Positions 59,468 through 64,000 of a stretch of 64,000 nucleotides of DNA are shown here, one piece after another. Both the position numbers and the translations under genes were made by a program. Origin of the DNA: Acetobacter lovaniensis (GTDB lineage Bacteria; Pseudomonadota; Alphaproteobacteria; Acetobacterales; Acetobacteraceae). The stretch spans positions 171,946 to 235,945 of the forward strand of contig NZ_JACHIE010000003.1 in NCBI RefSeq assembly GCF_014207635.1, written 5' to 3'. Positions within the stretch are counted from its first letter, which is position 1, and every line of letters starts with the position of its first letter. A model generated the notes under the pieces. It had not been told where the DNA came from and did no database searches. It saw only the letters and a list, made by a program, of their open reading frames with translations.

Positions 59468-60669
59468 TCGTCATCATCCCCCTTTGTTTCCGCCGTTGCG
59501 TTGGGTGTGCTGAGGTAGCCCTGCGCCGGTTCAACGGGTCTGACCTTGCCCCCCTCCATCAGATCGGCGGGCGGGTTGTTGATAATCCGGTCATCGGGGG
59601 CAAGACCTGCGCTGACTTCCGTATAGGCATCCGACATGCGACCTACGGTTATGTTCTGGTAATGCGTAATCTGCTGCGCATTGACCGTGGCAACCTGCAT
59701 ACCGTGTTCCTGAAACACCAGTGCGCCGGTAGGAATGGTATAAACCCCCTTGCGTGCCGGAGCGGTCAGGGTGACGGAAGCAAAACTGCCCGGCCACAGT
59801 TTCTGCCCTGCATTGTCGATTGAAAACTCCGTAATGACCGTACGGGTATTGGGGTCAAAACCTTTAGCAATCGTCAGGAACTTTGCTTCGAACACGGTAT
59901 TGGGGAACTGTGGAACGGAAACCTTCGCCACCAGTCCGGGCTGGAGGATGGAGGAAAATGTTTCCGGCACGGATACAAACAGGCGCATGGCATGGGTGTC
60001 CGCCACAGTAAACAGCTCGCTGGCTGTGCCGTTTGCGTTCATGCTGCCGCTCCCGGCCCCCACATAATCCCCCACATTGATGTTACGCGCGATGACCACG
60101 CCATCAAACGGTGCTTCAATGCTCTTGAAGTGGATCATGGCCTGATACTGGGCCACCTTGTGTTCGGCGGCTTCCAGCTCTGCCTTGGCAGACTGCTCAT
60201 TGGCGTTCTGCACGGAAACAGACTGGCCAGATACCGCCTGTGACTGGCCCATGGCCCGCCAGCGTGTGGCGGTTATGGCGGCAAGGCCGTATTTGGTCTG
60301 CGCCACCTTCAGGTCCGCCTGCGCCTGTGCGTATTCCGCATCCAGCCGGGGCGTATTGATTTCGGCCAGCAGATCACCCTTTTTGACGACTGCGCCGTAA
60401 TCCCGGTACCACATTTTCACATAGCCAGAGACCTGCGCATATATGGGCGCTTCGTACCATGCGCTGATTGTACCCGGTAAAGACAGGGTCACAGTTGGTG
60501 GTGCGGGCGTGGGCTTGACCAGCGCAACATCAGGCACCCGGTCGTAGGCTGCATCCTGCTGGATGCGCACGGTATTATGGGCGCGCTGGACCAGCAGATA
60601 CGCAATATCCGCCATCATGACTGCCGCGAAGAAAATAATGACAATTCTGCCTTTGCTAGCAACAAACAT
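59464..60669 (-). CDS. RND efflux periplasmic adaptor (MFP, HlyD/AcrA type)
   Basis: The 401-residue protein has an N-terminal anchor (IVIIFFAAVMMADIAYLL), lipoyl halves (APIYAQVSGYVKMWYRDYGA; IEAPFDGVVIARNINVGDYV) around an alpha hairpin, and a beta-barrel domain. It bridges permease and channel. Its start shares one base with the permease stop (TGATG). Confidence 0.93.
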   Translation of the reverse strand: MFVASKGRIVIIFFAAVMMADIAYLLVQRAHNTVRIQQDAAYDRVPDVALVKPTPAPPTVTLSLPGTISAWYEAPIYAQVSGYVKMWYRDYGAVVKKGDLLAEINTPRLDAEYAQAQADLKVAQTKYGLAAITATRWRAMGQSQAVSGQSVSVQNANEQSAKAELEAAEHKVAQYQAMIHFKSIEAPFDGVVIARNINVGDYVGAGSGSMNANGTASELFTVADTHAMRLFVSVPETFSSILQPGLVAKVSVPQFPNTVFEAKFLTIAKGFDPNTRTVITEFSIDNAGQKLWPGSFASVTLTAPARKGVYTIPTGALVFQEHGMQVATVNAQQITHYQNITVGRMSDAYTEVSAGLAPDDRIINNPPADLMEGGKVRPVEPAQGYLSTPNATAETKGDDDE

Positions 60670-63600
60670 CAGACAGTCTCCTGCTGGTTAGCGGCATCCG
60701 TGCTGGATGGCCGGGCCGGACGATGGTGGAAAATTGCATAAACACAGGGGACAAAAAGCAGGGTGGAAACCGTAGCCACAACCAGCCCGCCAATAACCGC
60801 CTTGCCCAATGGCGCATTCTGGGAATTACTGATGGCCATTGGCACCATGCCGATAATCATGGCCGAAGCTGTCATAATAACCGGGCGGATACGGCCAATA
60901 CCGGCTTCAATCGCTGCGGTCGCGGCGCTGCTGTGCATGGCAAAGCGTTCCTTGGCGAAGGACACGACCAGAATGGAATTGGCCGTGGCTGTTCCCATGC
61001 ACATGATCGCACCTGTGAGCGCAGGCACGGAAAGGCGCGTATGGGTCAGGAACAGGCTCCACGCAATGCCCGCCAGAGCCCCCGGCAATGCCGAGATGAT
61101 AATGAAAGGATCAATCCAGGACTGGAAGTTGATCACAATCAGCATGTAAATCAGCAGGACCGAGACAACGAGACCGGCAATAAGCTCCACATAAGCGCCA
61201 TGCATGGTGGTGGCCTGCCCGCGGATATCCACCGCCACACCACGTGGCAGATCGCTTTGTGTTGCGGCGATTTCCTGCTTGACCTGGCTCAGGACAGACC
61301 CGAGGTCCGTAAACTCGGTGGAAACGTAAATATCAATATCAGGCATGGAGTTATAATGAGACACCTGCCCCGGCGTGCCGATGGCCGTGATGGTGCTGAT
61401 GCTACCCAGCAACTGCATATCCTTGCCTTCCGGGTCGTCATCCCCCTTGTCAACCGGAATGGTCAGCAGGTTGTTGTAATGTGTAAGCTGGTCCTGAGAG
61501 ACATAGACATTAAGCGGGAAGGTAATGCCGGTTTTGGGGTCAAGCCAGTATTGTGGGTCGACTGTCTGACTGCCCGAGAGAGTCATGAGTTCGTTACTGG
61601 CAATATCCCCTTCGGTCATGCCTGTGGCCTGACCAAATGTGCGATTCCCCTGCACAAACAGCGTTGGCGTGGCCATGGTCTGCTGGATTGTCGTATCCAC
61701 CGCGCCGGGTATGTGCCGCAGGCGGTTCACCAGCAGGCGGGCATAGCGGTAGTTATCCCGGATATTCGGGCCTGATACCTGAATATCAACCGGGGCGGGG
61801 GAGCCAAAGTTAAGGATTTTTTCCGTCAGGTCCGCAGGCTGGAATGTAAAGACCGTGCCGGGAAAACTGGCCGAAAGCTCACGCCGCAGCAGAGCGCGCT
61901 CATCCCATACGGGGGAAAGCTCGTTCTTGAGCGTGATGCTCAGATCGCAATCCTGCGTGCCAATTGTGGGTGTTGGAATAAACGCCTGATTATGCGGACC
62001 TTCCGGCAGACCGCAGTTGTTGATCACCCCTTCCACCTGACCGGGCAGAAGCTGCTCGATACGGTCATCCACCAGACTGGCTATGCGCCCTGTGGTTTCA
62101 ATCCGGGTACCAAGGGGCACGCGCATGTGCATCTGCAATGCACCGGATTTAACCTCGGGGAAGAAGTCCTGCCCCACCACCGCAAACAGGGCGAGGGAGA
62201 GAACAGACACCCCCAAAAACACAGCCACAAACCTGTGACGCCGGGTTACCACACGTTCCAGCACCCGCCCGTAACGGAGTTTGAAGGCATGGAAAGCATG
62301 CTCAAACCTGTTCTGGAACCGGCCAAAAACACCTTTGGGCAGGGCTTCATGCTCATCCCCGTGCAAACCGGGATGCACCTGCCCTGCCAGCAGATATTTG
62401 GCCATTGTCGGCACCAGTGTGCGCGACAGGATGAACGATGCCAGCATGGCAAAAACAATGGCTTCGGCCATGGGCATGAACAGCCACCCAGCAACACCAC
62501 TCAGGCGGAACAGCGGGGTCCACACAATGCAGATGCACAAGGTGGCAACCAGCGTGGGAATAACGATCTGGTTGGCAGCATCGATAATCGCTGTTTCCAG
62601 ATCCTTGCCCATTTCCAGATGGGTATCGATATTCTCGATCATGACGGTCGCATCGTCCACCAGAATACCCACAGCCAGAGCAAGGCCACCCAGTGTCATC
62701 ACGTTAATGGTCTGGCCAGCCCATAGCAGGCAGATAATGGCGGCCAGAATGCACAGGGGAATGGACGTGGCGATAATAATGGTGGAGCGCCACGAGCCAA
62801 GGAACAGCAGCACAACCAGGCCAGTCAGCACTGCGGCTGTCAGCATTTCGCGCACGACGTCACGGATGGCGTCCTTCACAAAAACCGATGCATCACTCAG
62901 GACCGAAATATGCACATCCGGCGGCACAAGCTGCTGGATACGCGGCAACAGCTCCTTGGTTCTGGAAACGACATCCAGCGTTGAAGCATCACCACTTTTC
63001 ATGACAATGACCTCAACACCCTGTTTGCCTTTTACAAGCACAAGGTTGGTCTGCGGATGGCCACCACGGTACACGTTGGCAACGTCATGCACATAAATGA
63101 CCGAATTGCCCACGCGCTTGACGGGAATATCCCCCAGTTCCTGCATGGAGCGCGGGGTGGCGTTGGTCTGAACCATCCAGTCCGTGCGGTCTATTTTCTG
63201 ATCCCCGGCGGGTAGAACAATGTTCTGCTTACGCAGGGCGTTCTGTACGTCCATGGCGGAAAGATGGTGCGCCTGAAGCTGTGTCTGGTTGAGCGCAACC
63301 ATAATAAAGCTGTCCATCCCCCCGTACGCCTGCGGCAGAACCGAGCCCGGCACGGTAACAAGAATGGGACGGATGCGCGTCATTGCGATCTTGAACAGGT
63401 CTGAGGGGGTCTGCTTGTCTGATGTGACCTGCAAGGCCAGAACCGGCACTGAGGACGCATCCAGCCGCATGACCATGGGGGCGGGAATATTGTCTGGCAG
63501 CTGTTTGATAACAGTCTGGGAAATAGCCGTAACTTCGGCTTCCGCCTCACCAATATCCGTTCCGGGCTGGAAGTAGATATTGACGATACTGCGACCGTAA

Positions 63601-63860
63601 TACGAACTGCTCTCCATGTGTTCTATGCCCTCCACGGTGGAGGTCACGGCCAGTTCGTAATTATAGGTTATGCGTCCGGCAAACTCCTCTGGCAGCATGC
63701 CGCCATATGTCCACACAACAGACACGACAGGCAGCTTGATGTTGGGAAACACGTCGGTTGGCGCACGCAGTACGGACATGACGCCAAATGCGAGAATGAG
63801 CAGAGAAAGGACCACAAAAGTATAAGGCCGTTTCAATGCGGTTATGACGAGAGCATTCAT
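60669..63860 (-). CDS. RND efflux permease (HAE1 family)
   Basis: The 1063-residue permease has the RND layout with the TM4 relay GGLALAVGILVDDATVMIEN and starts MNALVITALKRPYTFVVLS. I prefer the ATG at 63860, close behind GGGA, because the upstream in-frame extension to 63971 is polar and not conserved. It is the first gene of a full tripartite operon (permease, adaptor, channel). No regulator gene is visible before the window ends. The substrate is unknown; drugs, solvents or organic acids are possible. Confidence 0.93.
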   Translation of the reverse strand: MNALVITALKRPYTFVVLSLLILAFGVMSVLRAPTDVFPNIKLPVVSVVWTYGGMLPEEFAGRITYNYELAVTSTVEGIEHMESSSYYGRSIVNIYFQPGTDIGEAEAEVTAISQTVIKQLPDNIPAPMVMRLDASSVPVLALQVTSDKQTPSDLFKIAMTRIRPILVTVPGSVLPQAYGGMDSFIMVALNQTQLQAHHLSAMDVQNALRKQNIVLPAGDQKIDRTDWMVQTNATPRSMQELGDIPVKRVGNSVIYVHDVANVYRGGHPQTNLVLVKGKQGVEVIVMKSGDASTLDVVSRTKELLPRIQQLVPPDVHISVLSDASVFVKDAIRDVVREMLTAAVLTGLVVLLFLGSWRSTIIIATSIPLCILAAIICLLWAGQTINVMTLGGLALAVGILVDDATVMIENIDTHLEMGKDLETAIIDAANQIVIPTLVATLCICIVWTPLFRLSGVAGWLFMPMAEAIVFAMLASFILSRTLVPTMAKYLLAGQVHPGLHGDEHEALPKGVFGRFQNRFEHAFHAFKLRYGRVLERVVTRRHRFVAVFLGVSVLSLALFAVVGQDFFPEVKSGALQMHMRVPLGTRIETTGRIASLVDDRIEQLLPGQVEGVINNCGLPEGPHNQAFIPTPTIGTQDCDLSITLKNELSPVWDERALLRRELSASFPGTVFTFQPADLTEKILNFGSPAPVDIQVSGPNIRDNYRYARLLVNRLRHIPGAVDTTIQQTMATPTLFVQGNRTFGQATGMTEGDIASNELMTLSGSQTVDPQYWLDPKTGITFPLNVYVSQDQLTHYNNLLTIPVDKGDDDPEGKDMQLLGSISTITAIGTPGQVSHYNSMPDIDIYVSTEFTDLGSVLSQVKQEIAATQSDLPRGVAVDIRGQATTMHGAYVELIAGLVVSVLLIYMLIVINFQSWIDPFIIISALPGALAGIAWSLFLTHTRLSVPALTGAIMCMGTATANSILVVSFAKERFAMHSSAATAAIEAGIGRIRPVIMTASAMIIGMVPMAISNSQNAPLGKAVIGGLVVATVSTLLFVPCVYAIFHHRPARPSSTDAANQQETV

Positions 63861-64000
63861 GCGTTCCCAGTTCTCGATGGATTGTGGTTGGGATTGGCCT
63901 GAAGCTAGGTGTTTAGTCCCGTGTTTTGATGGGTTGGATTGATGATGAATTTTTCTGGCTCTGAAGTCCATATTTTGCAGACATATTCGTAAGGTGTGAG

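Overview
The window reads as a chromosomal segment of an acetic acid bacterium (Acetobacteraceae, Acetobacter-like). The reasons are the GC-rich alphaproteobacterial gene style, an alphaproteobacterial SAM-II aptamer ahead of metZ, hopanoid genes hpnN and hpnL, OprB-type and BBP2-type porins, a cytochrome bc1 operon, and single-copy housekeeping genes. The genus is an inference from gene content, not from a marker-gene search. I see no insertion sequence, prophage, CRISPR array or rRNA operon.

Layout. 1-6.5 kb: a truncated luciferase-like oxidoreductase, tRNA-Ser(UGA), efp, an inositol-monophosphatase gene, a zinc-ribbon methyltransferase, a DinG/XPD-type Fe-S helicase and a cold-shock gene. 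6.6-11.7 kb: a dienelactone hydrolase, CIRCE-controlled groES-groEL, amtB and arfB. 11.7-17.9 kb: an 11-copy hexanucleotide microsatellite, a secreted cysteine-repeat protein, the operon xerC-pip-tandem retropepsin (minus strand) and priA. 17.9-27.2 kb: yajC, a DUF815 ATPase, a Rieske oxygenase overlapping a GNAT-NUDIX fusion, SAM-II riboswitch-metZ, apaG-folE, moaB-DJ-1 and an OprB porin. 27.2-31 kb: a YhaO/YhaN (SbcDC-like) pair. 31.2-38.7 kb: an efflux block of FUSC, DUF1656, HlyD adaptor, secreted beta-repeat protein and RND permease. 38.8-44.3 kb: a DUF3297 gene, two adjacent palindromes, a human-type sulfide:quinone oxidoreductase, and hpnL-hpnN. 44.3-48.1 kb: ribD-ribE-ribBA-ribH under an FMN riboswitch. 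48.4-51.1 kb: cytochrome bc1 in the order b-c1-Rieske. 51.2-55 kb: a WrbA-like flavoprotein, a BBP2 porin and an SDR. 55-57.7 kb: a MerR regulator divergent from a heavy-metal P-type ATPase. 57.9-63.9 kb: a complete tripartite RND efflux operon.

How the genes work together. Several operons are tightly packed with 1-19 base overlaps, suggesting translational coupling (xerC-pip-protease, moaB-DJ-1, yhaO-yhaN, rib genes, petB-petC, the RND operon). Envelope and export functions dominate: two RND permeases, an AaeAB-like aromatic-acid efflux set, a hopanoid transporter, a metal ATPase and two porins. This suits an organism living with organic acids, ethanol and aromatic compounds. No clearly undescribed system stands out. 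The best candidates for a second look are the mixed FUSC/RND block with its embedded secreted beta-repeat protein, the double palindrome before sqr, the double-retropepsin protein in the xerC operon, the CATCAG microsatellite, and the bc1 gene order.
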